Origin: Melolontha melolontha
Taxonomy: Eukaryota; Arthropoda; Insecta; Coleoptera; Scarabaeidae
DNA: 64,000 bases
Direction: 5' to 3'
NCBI GenBank assembly: GCA_935421215.2
Contig: OW285235.1
Span: forward strand, 142,403,718 to 142,467,717
The position numbers were made by a program, and so were the translations under genes. Below, one piece after another: positions 12,151 through 22,949 of the stretch (the first letter of the stretch is position 1; every line of letters begins with the position of its first letter). Below the pieces are notes generated by a model. The model was not told the DNA's origin and searched no databases. It worked only from the letters and a program-made list of their open reading frames with translations.

Positions 12151-12729
12151 TTTAAAATGTAAAAAATTAGTTATAGTGGCATAACTACAGTAGTTGGACA
12201 TATGGTTTCGCGGACTTTTTTGTAGATATTAATACGTTCTATAATACTGTAGCACATTTTTTTGTTCTATCAATAATAGTTTCCGCAGCGTACGCGATGA
12301 CAGATTTTTTATTACTAATTTTTTCACGCCTTGGGTTACATTAATGCATTTTTGTTGGGGATCCCTTTTTTTTGAAAATTTAGTATAGCCTATGTAACTC
12401 AGTGAAAATACAGCTTTCTAATGGTGAAAGAATTTTCTAAATCGGTCCAGTAGTTTTTGTGTGAAAACATTACAAACATACATACAAAAACACAAATGTT
12501 TCCTCTTTATAATATTAGTTTAGATGTAATGCTTTATTTTCAGAGACCATATTGCTTTTGGTCTTATAACTTTTATGCGTTTAAATCTATTATCCTAATT
12601 TTACTCCAATTTAAACTCCAGTATCTATTTGCTATCCATATTTATACTAATTTTACCTCATTATTCAATAAGTTAAAAATTACTGTACTGGGTGACTCAA
12701 TAACACGGTATTAAATTATTTATTACCAA

Positions 12730-13270
12730 AACACTCGCAGCCTTCGCTGTAAGTCGCATATTTTCTATCCAAGTTCTTCTGATTGGCATATGATGTCATA
12801 CTTATATCTGAAACATGGCTTGACGAGTCTTTCGACAGTTAGGAATTTTTTCCTCCCTACTACAATATTGTCAGATGCGACAGAGATTTTGCCTCTGTGG
12901 GAAAATCCACAGGTGGTGGTGTTCAGATGAGCTTAGCAACTGAATTTACATTAGAGGTGCTTGACATCTCTGAATTAAAAACTCTGATGCCGTCGATTGA
13001 CCTTCTCATATGCAAGTGCACTATTCATAATTTCAATTTCTATATTTCCGTTATATACATTCCACCTGAATTACCGAATTCTGCTTTGGATACCTCCTTC
13101 GAAGCACTTCAAATCCTTATAATAAACAAACCTATTTTAATTATTGGTGATTTTAATTTACCACAATATTATGAACATATTATACAATGCGATTGTGAAT
13201 GCTGACGGTCGACTTCTTGATTTGGTCTTGTCGAACTTGATCACAATCTAAGCACTACCCACGACCAGCA
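12730..13270 (+). pseudogene. LINE endonuclease remnant
   Basis: Several frames give endonuclease-like pieces: ISETWLDESF near 12,805 (the E of the APE active site), the piece 12,897-13,205 with FYISVIYIPPELP and ILIIGDFNLP, then ADGRLLDLVLSN (about 13,199-13,236). The catalytic GDFN is present, but the frame is lost after NLP and again near 13,235, leaving no functional domain. Confidence 0.72.
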
Positions 13271-13304
13271 TCCCTTTGTTCCTGAAGACGCATATCATCC
13301 TGTC

Positions 13305-15434
13305 TTGTCAGTTAATATGGAATTTTTATCTACATTGAGACCGGATCAGTTTCCATCTACTAACTGTCAATACAACTTCAGAAAGGCGAATTATGAAAAA
13401 CTGTATGAGGACCTGGTGGAGGTTGATTGGTCCTTTCTGGATGGTATTAATGATGTTAATCTCGCCCTGGATTGGTTTTACAATGTTCTGAGCGATATAT
13501 TTGATTCAACTATTCCGAAGATGTCGAAGAGCACTTCACATTTTCCTGCTTGGTTCAATAATGAAATTAAATGTAACATTAAAGCAAAAAATTATTATAG
13601 GCGTAAATGGAAAGGTACTAATAGCCCGATGTTCTATGAAGAGTTCAGAAGACTGCGTACACTAACGAAATCACAAATATCTACTGCTTATGCTGCATAC
13701 ATGGTGAATATAGAGACCAGCATCACGGCGGATCCTAGAAGAATATGGTCTTTCGTACGTTCCCGGAGAGGAACCTCACGTATTCCTGTAAAACTATTTT
13801 ATAGAAATGCTTGGCTTGACAAACCACAAGCCATTGTAGACGCATTTGCCAGTAATTTCTCGGAAATGTTCTCGATCGTCAATATTGTTGACTCTCCCAG
13901 TCTAAAATCTCAATGTCAGCCGTTTTCTCTCTGTCGCATGACTGAACATACTATTTCCAGCATAATGGCTACTTTTCCTGATAGGTTTACCTCTGGTGAT
14001 GATGGCATTCCCAGCTTCCTGATCACGGACACCAAATTTGTTTTATCAGCACCACTAACCAATATTATAAACCTAGCACTACAGACATCATCCTTCCCCG
14101 ATAGATGGAAGTGCGGCCGTATTGTTCCTGTATTCAAGAAGGGTGATAGCAGACGTATTTCAAACTACAGACCGATTTCGCTCTTATCAAACTTTGCAAA
14201 AATTTTCGAACAAGTTTTGTTTTATGCTATTTACTTCAATACCCATTCATATATCACACAGCACCAGCATGGTTTTATGAAAGGTCGGTCTACCACTACA
14301 AATCTAGCTTGCTTCACACAATATACGAATGAAGTCTTGGACAGTAGGGGTCAAGTGGATGTTGTTTATATGGAATATTCACATGCTTTTGATAGCATCA
14401 ACCATATGCTGCTACTTCAAAAACTTGATAGCTTTGGCTTATCTCCGAATTTATACATGTTGTTGGGATCTTATTTATCTAATCGATATTATTATGTGTT
14501 TTATAATGGTTATAAATCGTACACCTTTGCAGTGGCTTCTGGAGTACCGCAGGGTTCTAACTTGGGACCTTTGCTATTCTCATTATATGTGAATGACCTT
14601 TTTCCACTGTTAAGATGTCAGGCGCTGGCTTACGCAGACGACATCAAACTATTTTCTGATATCGCCAAACCAGGTGATGCTATTGGCTTGCAGCATGATG
14701 TTAACATTCTTGTGGAGTGGTCTCAGAGGAATGAATTGTCTTTGAATATCGACAAATGTGTGGTGATGTCATTCTCCAGGAAGAACACACCAGTCTTATC
14801 ACGTTATTTTATAAATAATCAGCAGTTGAATAATACAAACTCAGTAAGGGACCTGGGAGTGACGTTTAATTCGGAGCTATCTTTTAATGATCACATTGTG
14901 GGCATCTGCCACTCGTCTTCGAGAGCATTGGGGTTCCTCATTTGAGCCTCGGGATGCTTCAACAGCATATCCTTGCTACAATCTTTGTATTTCACTCCTA
15001 TAGTTCCGAAACTCGAGTATGCGTCTATTCTTTGATATCCCTTCTACATCTCGCAACAGTTTCCAGGTGAACGTGTACAGCGCCGATTTGTAAAATACCT
15101 CTTTTTCAAATCTAATCGTGTATATCCTGACTGGAACACTTCCTATGAAGAACTGCTTCGACTCTATGGGGTTCAGTCTTTGACTGTTCGTCGAGTTAAC
15201 TACAGCGCAAGGTTTCTTCATAATCTTCTCCACAATAAAATTGATTGTGCCGCGCTGTTGTCTAGAGTCAGATTCAATGTGCCTAGTGTTAGTACCCGTA
15301 ACCCTGTTACTTTCTTACTGTCGACTCCAAGGACGAATCTACTGGTGAGATCACCGATATTCCACATGATGAGGAATGCTGAGGCATATTATAGTGACAT
15401 ATTCATTGGAGAGGTGGACACTAAGGATATGTGA
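13305..15434 (+). pseudogene. Jockey-like reverse transcriptase, long open frame with catalytic Asp-to-Glu change
   Basis: The frame 13,305-14,945 is open for 546 codons; the first real ATG is at 13,317. Linker motifs include PAWFNNEIKCNIKAKNYYRR. RT motifs are RIVPVFKKGD, NYRPISLLSNFAKIFEQ, QHGFMKGRST, the motif A region VVYMEYSHAFD, SGVPQGSNLGPLLFSLYVND and ALAYADDIKLF. In motif A the first Asp, which binds catalytic metal in LINE RTs, is Glu (codon 14,373-14,375, residue about 357); YADD is intact. The frame breaks at 14,943 and the C-terminal part continues in another frame (VQRRFVKYLFFKSNRVYPDW, then 15,180-15,434). The length of open frame suggests a fairly recent insertion. Confidence 0.85.
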
Positions 15435-15710
15435 ACCTTGACATCATAATTATCGGGATTACTTATTTGCTATATATCAAAATTATTTTAATTATGTAAT
15501 AATTTAATATAGTATGTGTATTCATACATCTAATTTATGTACTTATTGCTCTGTAATTGGGATTACCTGTTGGGCAAATAAATAAATATTATTATTATTA
15601 TTATTATTACCTTTTCGTTCAACTTTATTTCTATAACTCTTGCTCTTAAGCAATTTGATCACTAATATATTTATTTTTGATATGTAATTTAGAATTATCT
15701 TGTTATTTTT

Positions 15711-15753
15711 CAACATTGATTTTTTTATATAATATATAAAAAAATCAATGTTG
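15711..15753. repeat. 43-bp palindrome
   Basis: The arms caacattgattttttta and taaaaaaatcaatgttg (17 bp each) are exact reverse complements around a 9-nt AT centre. It lies about 100 bp beyond the LINE tail and has no ORF. Confidence 0.8.
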
Positions 15754-15799
15754 ATGCAATAATCACATATTATGTGCTTATTGCTGTTCTGTTCTACGT

Positions 15800-16090
15800 C
15801 GATACTTGTAATAAACATTGTCTCTTATAATAGGAAATCACATATTGTTAGTGTTATCCTACTTGGTGTTTTATTGGTATTTGAGACTTTGTTAACGTAG
15901 CACCTATAGAGTTATAAAGCTTACTTTCGGTAGCTTCTGTGTTAGCTGTACTGGTTTGAGATTATAAACACGGTGACGCTTATTATTCAAAAGAACCTCT
16001 CCCTAGTTCGCCCCTTAACTGAGTTAGCATCTCAGCCGAAGATTTGTGGGCATTCGTGTTTAGGTAACCTAGTAAGTTAACTAGGTAGTA
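15800..16090 (+). repeat. Dispersed repeat block (partner at 47,280-47,530)
   Basis: Shared ordered blocks are acttggtgtttt, agcttactKtcggYRg, ccccttaactgagYtRg, tctcagccgaagat and gggcaWtcgtgtt, in the same orientation as 47,280-47,530. It is non-coding and of unknown class; it could be an LTR or UTR of an old element. Confidence 0.65.
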
Positions 16091-17880
16091 CATTGTATAG
16101 GAAGGCGCGGGTACTAATGCGTGGATAAAGCACGTAGCAATGCATTGGTTAGATGAACATGCAAACCTAGCAGTTGCATAAATAATTATTGCTTCTAACT
16201 CACTTGCGCTCCCAAAACTTTCTTGCGCCTCAAACGACGGAACACCTTGCTCCCCGTACGACGTTCTTCACGCGACGAACGCCCAACATGATGTAGATGA
16301 TGTGAAGTTTTCTATGTTGCTAGCGATCTTACTTGGTGGCCTTGAAAAAAGGTATGTAATAATCTACGTGAAGTTAGCTGCGTTACTCAATTGTCAAATA
16401 GCCTTGTATTGCGAAATAAAGCTCCACAAGAAATTACATGGGATTTTGAGCTCGAAGCCCCTTTGCTTATCTAATAACGAGTTTTTATAAAATAGTTACT
16501 TGTGTCTATTTTGTATAAAGGAAAACCAAATCAATAACCTAAATATATTTAATATAATTTAAATCTTACTGTCTTTACTATTAAGGAACCACTTCCCCCG
16601 AATTGCAGATGGTAATGAAAATAATTAGATAATAATAAAATTAAAATCGAAAAATATACGTGAGGCGTAACTTGTGTTACGTGTCCGTAATGCTCAATGC
16701 ATCGTAACGATTATTTTGTAATAAATTAATGTTCACTTCATTATATTTTGCTCCATTTCCAACGAACCTACCTGTATAGGTATCGATAGTTGTTTATTTA
16801 TTAATATATTTGATTTCTTTTAAGTTTTTTTTTCTTTTTGTCTCGTACCTCAGTACTTGCTTTTTTCACGAAAAAAGTACGAAACTCGCTCTCTACACTC
16901 CGTCGTTAGTTGCCGATCTTAAAACGTGGTTACGTTTTCCCTCATCACCGATATTTATCAATGAAGCCTTAATGTAATTTGGATAATTACGGCCCCGTGA
17001 GGGATTTGGTTGATATTAATATCGAAATTAATCGCTAATGCGATATCTCCATTTGAGGTTTTTTGTGATGAGATAAGAAAAAAACATAATAGCACGTTAA
17101 ACAGCACCTAATCAATTTTCATCGCCTTCGACGCTTTCTTCGGTATGTATCTGGGTTTCCTTTCTTTTTTCTTTCGCTTAATTCGTTGTTTTATTCCTTT
17201 ATTTAGATTGTGTAACCGACGGGCGAGGAAAAACAAAAATTCACCTGATTATTCCCGCACGTGACGCTTTCCTTGAAGGGAGAATGGACACAGTAGCCGT
17301 CCAACTCGACAGATAAGCTTTCGTTTTTTTTTCGTCATTCTCAGTTTCTTATTTTTATAATTATTGCAATTAACTTGTAGACAGTTTTAATAATTCCCAG
17401 GTGTTTTCAAACAAAAATAACCTGTGTCGCCTGACCTGTTTTTTTTTTGGGTCTTTTCTTAATACTTTTCTTCATGCGCTTCACGAACAAATGTAAATTT
17501 TCAATATTAACTTGCTTTTATTCATGTATATTATTTGATTACTTTAGTTTTATGCATTATATATTTTTGCCAACTTACTTAAATTAAAAACTTCCCAGAT
17601 TAAGATTGATTTATTTCAATGAATTGTTGAAATTGTAAAATACATTGTGAACCGACAAAAAAAAGAAAGGAATACTTATTGGTTTCTTTTTAGGGCGAAC
17701 TAAGGCCATCAGCCGCATTGTTGTAAATTCAATATATCAATTTATTTTTAATTACATTACACATTGTTCCTAATTAATTTTTTTGACTTAATCATATTAG
17801 TTCACCATTTCAAGATTTGTAAAATTTTTCATTTCATATACCGAGTGTGATAATAAATAGGATTTGTTTGGTTGGAATCA
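16091..17880. other. No gene seen
   Basis: AT-rich sequence with a few GC-richer patches (16,200-16,290 and 17,100-17,290) but no supported ORF, RNA or element. A short hairpin (gtacttgcttttttc / gaaaaaagtac) lies near 16,855-16,880. Confidence 0.4.
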
Positions 17881-17899
17881 ACGCATTTTCTTTCTCGTT

Positions 17900-18240
17900 T
17901 CTCGATCCTCGAGAGTGGAGCGGGTTTCGGTCGGGGAACCGGCCTTCTGCCCAACGCTACTTGCCTTTTTTTTTATTATATTATTACCATTGTTTCCGAG
18001 TTTGCGACGTCCAGCGGCATAAATTCGGTGGCGCCCTTAACCATCGTTATTTAGGTTGATTAACATACCTCTGGGTCTCCCCACCCCTGGGCTGAGGCAG
18101 CCTCAGAAGCCGGGTGGGCCGTTGGACGTTGGTAAGAACGGGCAGTGGGCGATTTCAGTCGCCCGAGACCGGGTCTGCTCCGGGGTGTATATAGAATTTT
18201 TCTTTTTTTTTAAGCGCGACGTACTGGCCGTAGCACTTGG
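17900..18240. other. GC-rich island of unknown origin
   Basis: This stretch is clearly richer in G+C than its flanks and contains a compact inverted motif (ggctgaggc ... gcctcagaagcc, near 18,090-18,112). Short open frames cross it, but none matches a family I recognise. It may be the 5' UTR of a lost LINE. Confidence 0.35.
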
Positions 18241-18429
18241 TATTTAAATTTTATGCAAACCGCGCTATCAATATAAATAGTTGTAATTAAACGTACTAGG
18301 GTTCTCTGAATACATATAAAGCAGGGTTTGTGTATAAACTAATATTATTTATTTTAGTGTTTCGGACTAACATGGCGTGCTCTGTCTTCTACAGGGGGTT
18401 CTAGCATCGTATGTCAAATACAGGATTAT

Positions 18430-19508
18430 TCTTACTTTGTACTTACCAGATTTTTAATGATGTCTCAGGTGTATTGAGCAAGGTATTTATTTTACTTAGT
18501 TGGTTTCAGAGTGTTGTTCGGGTATAAATCAAACAAAATGCTGGTAACTTATCTTGTAACACCTCGTGCCAAAATCGCTTTAAAAACATGTCTTTGGATT
18601 CTCTCTAGAACCACTCCAGTGAGTGAGATTCCATTCTTTGACGAATTAGTAGCATGCGTATATCGTAATCATGAATGTCCTTGATCAAACGTAAGGTATT
18701 ATTTATATACGTTGCCGAATAGATCTCCCCATTCAATTCTCCAGTAAACTTCGTCCATGTACTCGAATTTAATGTTGGCGTACTGTTGTTGTTGGTAATA
18801 TCCCGGGTTCTTTCTTCTTTCATTCTCCTTTCTTGTTTCATTTCTTCTATTTTTTTCTCATTTTTTCAAAAGTTCCTCTTCGGTTTTCGACATTTATTAC
18901 ACCTGTACAACATTTTTCTGAATTTTCTCCTGCGACGTTTCTTGCCAAACGATGGTCTCTTGCCTTAGATTGTCGATTCTATTGTCATATTTATTATTAT
19001 TATTCGTTAAGGTTGATTGAATGTTGTCTGTATTCGCTCTTATATTATCTTATAGGCTATCAAAATCCTGTTCCATTTTGTTAAATTTACCTTCCATTTC
19101 TTCTTTGATACTGCTTACATTATGTTGTATATCCTTTATTTGCAAGCGAGTTTCTGTGCAACGGCTTTCGATAATTTGGATGGTATTTTCTTCAATTTTT
19201 CCCATCCTTTCTTGCAATTCTTGGTTGGATTTTTTTAATTTATTGTTTAGATCTGAAAACATCTCCTGATTGGTCTTTTCTAGGTCTAATATTGATTGAT
19301 CTAGCTTCCAATTTATGTCTTGATTTGATTTGTCAAGCTTACTATTTATTTCTTGCTTTATGTTTACCATGTCTTGTTTCATTTCGAGAAGTAACTGCAT
19401 GATAGGGTAAATTTTCTGTGTGACTTCTTCGTCACCTCTATCCTCGAAAGTGGAAGGATTCAGTTCTTCATTGCATTCGTCACTTTCTGCAGATCTGCTT
19501 AGTCGCAT
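18430..19508 (-). pseudogene. Retrotransposon gag-like protein with coiled coil, disrupted
   Basis: An ATG at 19,508 opens a 152-codon frame rich in Lys, Glu, Gln and Asn with heptad-like spacing (KQEINSKLDKSNQDINWKLD), predicted coiled coil. It stops at 19,050, but reading continues through further stops (DNIRANTDNIQST, RIDNLRQETIVWQE) into a second open piece (18,841-18,605) with TWTKFTGELNGEIYSATYIN and RQRMESHSLEWF, then FLKRFWHEVLQDKL (to about 18,500). A coiled coil followed by a compact segment ending in a conserved Trp resembles capsid-type gag of Gypsy-like elements. No protease or RT is found beside it. The family call is uncertain. Confidence 0.5.
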
Positions 19509-19666
19509 TGTATGTGGAATTTTTTTTGTTATGTTTTGTACAAAAGTAAATAGTAATATTATAGCAAAATCTATTGGTTTAGTTATTTCTATCTTTATTA
19601 AAAAGAAAGTGTATATACAATAGGCAAATTCTAAAATACAAAATTAGGTATATCTATGACAAATAA

Positions 19667-20152
19667 TTAAAATTTAACTTTACCTGCTTTTACAGCTGCA
19701 AAATTTCTTATTAATTCTGTTATATCTACATTTTCACTTATTTCTCTTTCTATCGATACCAAAGCCAGATCTGATAATCTCTCTTGCAACATTGTAGACC
19801 GTAAATAATTTTTAATTATTTTTAATTTGGAAAAGGATCTTTTGCCTGGGGACACTGACACAGGTAAAATTAATAAAATTCTTAATGCAATCACAGTATT
19901 TGGAAAAGGATTTAAACTACTATTTTCAGATTAGTATACTAATAAAGAAAGTAGATCTATTGCTTCTTTAATATGAATCGTTAATGAAATCAGTTCATCA
20001 GAAATTTGCAGTGGGTCTATATCTGATTCATTTCGAGAAGTGTAATGTAGTTTAATGTACAAGTTGTTGGAATAAATGCTTATTGTGCTGTCGTCCATTT
20101 TCAAAAAGTCATAAATATGTAAAAGTATTTTCATGTTCAGTAAGGAGTTCAA
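19667..20152 (-). pseudogene. hAT-family transposase, C-terminal dimerisation domain
   Basis: The piece 19,894-19,667 reads IALRILLILPVSVSPGKRSF followed by SKLKIIKNYLRSTM, the hallmark C-terminal hAT dimerisation motif (normally ASAERSFS, here SPGKRSFS). The upstream piece (20,152-19,931, ending EAIDLLSLLVY) leads into it after one stop. In hAT transposases this region joins the RNase H-like catalytic core; the catalytic part and BED finger are absent, so only the last quarter is left. Confidence 0.75.
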
Positions 20153-20256
20153 AGCGTTCTTTAATTGAATTCAAGGAATTTAATTGGTTTGGTCAAGTAA
20201 CGTACAATAAAAATTGATTTTAAAATTCTGTTTAAGGAGTTTGAGAGTGCGGATCA

Positions 20257-20333
20257 ACGCGTAAAAAGGGAGTTCGATCACGAGAGTCCGGATCAGCTAC
20301 GGACTCTCGTGATCGAACTCCTTTTTTACGCGT
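20257..20333. repeat. Near-perfect 34-bp-arm hairpin with 9-nt loop
   Basis: The left arm (20,257-20,290) and right arm (20,300-20,333) are reverse complements with one mismatch, both ending in ACGCGT. The loop is gatcagcta. The stem includes agttcgatcacgagagtccg. It could be a pre-miRNA-like or small foldback repeat. No ORF overlaps it. Confidence 0.85.
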
Positions 20334-20639
20334 CTTCTTCGAATTGCCGAAACTGCAAGAAATTCGGGCGTAATATCTAAGTTAGTTCGCAAGAGATCTG
20401 TAGCACTAGCCATACTTATATCCTTCAAAACTGTTATCGTTACGCATACTTAAAGAATAACTTAGATCTGCTTAAGAGGAAGAGATGTTATCACTACGAA
20501 AGATTATTTCAATCTAAACTTAAGATATTTACTAAAAATTGTGTTGTGTAAGGTTCCCACAAAATCTCACATTTAAAAAATGAAACTGAACTCTAAATAC
20601 GAAGAAATGCAAAACTGCAATAAAACGTTTTATTTTCTA

Positions 20640-21180
20640 TATAATCAACTTTGGACACACTTAGGCCAACGGCATTCCAACTTTGTTATGCCTTCCAAAA
20701 AGTAGGTTCTTTGATACTCTGCTAAATAGGTCTTTATTTCAGCGATGACTTTCTCGTTCGATCTCAAACTCCACTCTCGGCACCATTTCAGGTTTGGGAA
20801 TAAAAAAATCACAAGAGAACAGATTGATAGCAATTTTAATGTAATTCGACCAATTTAGCGATTATTATTACAAGTGAATGAGCTGGAGCATTGTCATGGT
20901 AAAACAACAGTTTTGCCTCCGCAAAATGTTATCGCTTTCTTTTTAATTTAGCAGTGCAATAAAATAGCATAATAATAGTAACATAGATTATTCTTTGCCA
21001 ATCCCAAAACACAGCTGTAACCTTTCAGCAGATGTAGCCACTTTTGCCTTCTTTGGTATTCGTTCGCCAATGAAAGCTCATTCATTTTAACGGTTTCTGA
21101 CGTGTAGTAATGCATTCATGTTTCGCTCATAGCTACATAAATCCGAAAGAGCTTAGAGTGGACTTATACATATTCACAGA
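20640..21180 (-). pseudogene. mariner-type transposase remnant (DD34D-like, C-terminal half)
   Basis: Minus-strand pieces give AEAKLLFYHDNAPAHS (second catalytic Asp, about 20,890-20,940), then LFSCDFFIPKP in a shifted frame (third Asp, the SDYFLFP equivalent, about 20,790-20,820), then SNEKVIAEIKTYLAEYQRTY with FLEGITKLECRWPKC in the frame 20,833-20,645. This order is standard for mariner transposases. The first Asp and the N-terminal DNA-binding domain are not recognisable. Frameshifts prevent translation. Confidence 0.75.
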
Positions 21181-21233
21181 TTGCGTCGAACAGCTTCAGC
21201 TTGAAGAGGTAAAATATTAATTGCAGTTATTCA

Positions 21234-21551
21234 TTAGTTGCAGTTATTAATTTGCACAGGTGAATAAGTTCCATTCAGGAGTGAAATCGTGACATAGGCG
21301 GACTGAGATGAGTTTCCTTTCATATACCATATTCGTGGCCATTCTTCAATCTTATTAAGCTTACTTTTAAAATCCCTGAATGCCTTGGCAGGATCAGTAT
21401 GAGATGACGGCACTGTCGTATCATCTCCAAATGTTGCAAGTATACGGCAAATAAAAAACTGGGTGAAAAATACTACTCTGAAACATTCCTGCCTGAATAG
21501 GGCATGTGTTTGAGTACTTGTTTTTGTGTTTGACAACAAAATATCTATCAT
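21234..21551 (-). pseudogene. Jockey-type reverse transcriptase fragment
   Basis: The 105-codon open piece contains ILATFGDDTTVPSSHTDPA, equivalent to the FADD region of Jockey-clade LINEs (usually ATFADDTAVL), then LNKIEEWPRIWYMKGNSSQS and VTISLLNGTYSPVQINN, matching the region just after the catalytic box. The A of ADD is G here. Only about 80 residues of the RT remain. Confidence 0.72.
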
Positions 21552-21851
21552 TAGGGTAAGAATAGAGAAGGAGGCAGTAAGGATAGGGAAGTTTATTTAT
21601 ATTTTGTATAATAGTCAGTTTGCCGCATTTTGTCTTACTGATGCCGATAAAAGCTAGTGATATTGCGTTCGTAATGAACTCAAAGCAGTATCGAATTGAG
21701 ATTCATTTTTTTACGCTTTTCTTTATTTTTTTCAATGTTGGCATAGTTAGAACACAGAAATAAATATCTCATTGCTGATTTTAAGAATTTAAGTACATTT
21801 GACAGAAATGATATACGTAGAAATGAAAAATGCTACACAAACAACGTATAA

Positions 21852-22946
21852 AGGCTGTTTACGGTCTAGTGAATTTATTTTTAAGGCGTGATTAGACATC
21901 TTAAATAAGGTCATTAACGTAAAAATATCTTAAGAAAAGTTGCATAATAAGAGAGATATTAATGTAAAACATATTTTCGTAGTTTTTTTTTTTTTTAATT
22001 TTTAAGTGGTTATTAAGCATATTAAATTAAACAATTTTTTATGTTTTTCATGGAATACATTTTACACTAGTTGTTCAAAGTCTTGCAAAGCCTCATTCGA
22101 CGTATCCACGAATTGGCATAATTTACTAGGCCTTGGTCTTGCCGTCGAATTGTCGCCGCAGCTGCCTCAACGCCTCAACTTACGAAGACCATTCAAATTA
22201 ATTATTTCGTTGCAAAACTTCTACTTTTTGTACATGGAAAGGATACAATTGATTCTCGCGCACTGTTCGCCAGACAATTCGATATGATACATTTACTTGG
22301 CGAGATATTTTTCGAATACTACTAGAAGGATTTTCTTCGACAAGATTTAAGACTTCCTCTTCCGCATCTAAAATTTGTTGGTGTCGGCCAGGTCCACCAT
22401 CCCGACCTTGACGTGTTTGCAGTACACCAGTTTCTCGTGTACGGATTACTAGAGCGCTGAATTTTTGTGGAATGGGTGTTGGCCTGTTAGGAAACCGCTC
22501 AGCGTAGAATCGACTTCCGGTAGCAGAATTCTGGTGTACTTCCTCATAAATTAACAACATGTCAATATATGCACTGTTGGTGCAATGGACCATTTTTACT
22601 TTTCTTATTAGGAAAAATTATGTCAAACCGGCAGTGCAGTGACAATTGATGAAACATCTTGACAGATGGGAAAAGTTGTTGACATTAGCCTCCTTAGTAA
22701 AAAATTCACTGTTAACCTATCGGTTGAATTTACATTTATTCTGCACAAGTTGTTGATCAATAGTTTTAGAGGTAATAACCTTTCTTTAAGGTATTTAATC
22801 ACCTCTTAAAAATAAAATAATAAAAAATTTAAAAAAATGCGTCTTCTGTTATACAATTTTTGTTAAAGTATTTTTACGTTAATGGCCTTATTTTAAGATG
22901 TTTAATCACCCCTTGAAAATACAATCACAAGACCGTAAACACCCTA
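21852..22946 (-). mobile_element. TIR transposon with long imperfect inverted repeats
   Basis: The left end (from about 21,852: ctgtttacggtct, aaggcgtgattagacatctt, cattaacgtaaaaata) is mirrored at the right end (ending about 22,946: gtgtttacggtct, aaggggtgattaaacatctt, cattaacgtaaaaata on the complement). The inverted similarity runs more than 100 bp inward. Flanking TA/ATA bases fit a Tc1/mariner-type target. The interior holds a transposase N-terminal fragment on the minus strand. Confidence 0.78.
22198..22593 (-). pseudogene. Transposase N-terminal HTH region (DUF4817 type)
   Basis: The translation begins with IDMLLIYEEVHQNSATGSRF, YAERFPNRPTPIP and TRETGVLQTRQGRDGG, then EEEVLNLVEENPSSSIRKIS and RENQLYPFHVQKVEVL. 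This is the arthropod transposase N-terminus known as DUF4817 followed by a paired HTH, as in 39.0-39.8 and 59.3-59.9 kb here. The catalytic domain that should follow is missing; sequence down to about 22,006 may hold a few C-terminal residues. The element is a non-autonomous remnant. Confidence 0.75.
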
Positions 22947-22949
22947 TAT

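Larger units (their letters stand above)
6970..12524 (-). mobile_element. Helitron with both termini identifiable (5,555 bp)
   Basis: On the minus strand the element begins TCTAAACTAATATTATAAAG at 12,524 and ends CTAG at 6,970. The base before the 5' end is A and the base after the 3' end is T, as expected for Helitron insertion into an AT dinucleotide without target duplication. Eight bases inside the 3' end there is a hairpin (stem CGTGG/CCGCG, loop GTGAAA, 6,982-6,997). The 5' opening matches insect Helitron ends as I remember them. Inside lies a RepHel reading frame in the correct orientation (11,815-7,413), with non-coding margins of about 440 bp (3') and 710 bp (5'). Confidence 0.87.
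12730..15609 (+). mobile_element. Jockey-clade-like LINE, 5'-truncated, with (ATT)n tail
   Basis: Plus-strand endonuclease remnant, an RT frame of more than 500 codons and a C-terminal segment are followed by a short AT-rich 3' UTR and a simple (ATT)n tail at 15,588-15,609, a typical Jockey-type end. No ORF1 is seen between the Helitron end (12,524) and the endonuclease, so the 5' part is missing. Its proximity to the Helitron end suggests the Helitron landed next to, or within, the old LINE. Confidence 0.82.

Noticed and set aside
12457..12714. 85-codon plus ORF over the Helitron 5' end
   Set aside because: It spans the element boundary and the translation is low-information AT-rich sequence.
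17847..18247. Three short plus ORFs in the GC-rich island
   Set aside because: Overlapping frames, no start context, no recognisable motif.
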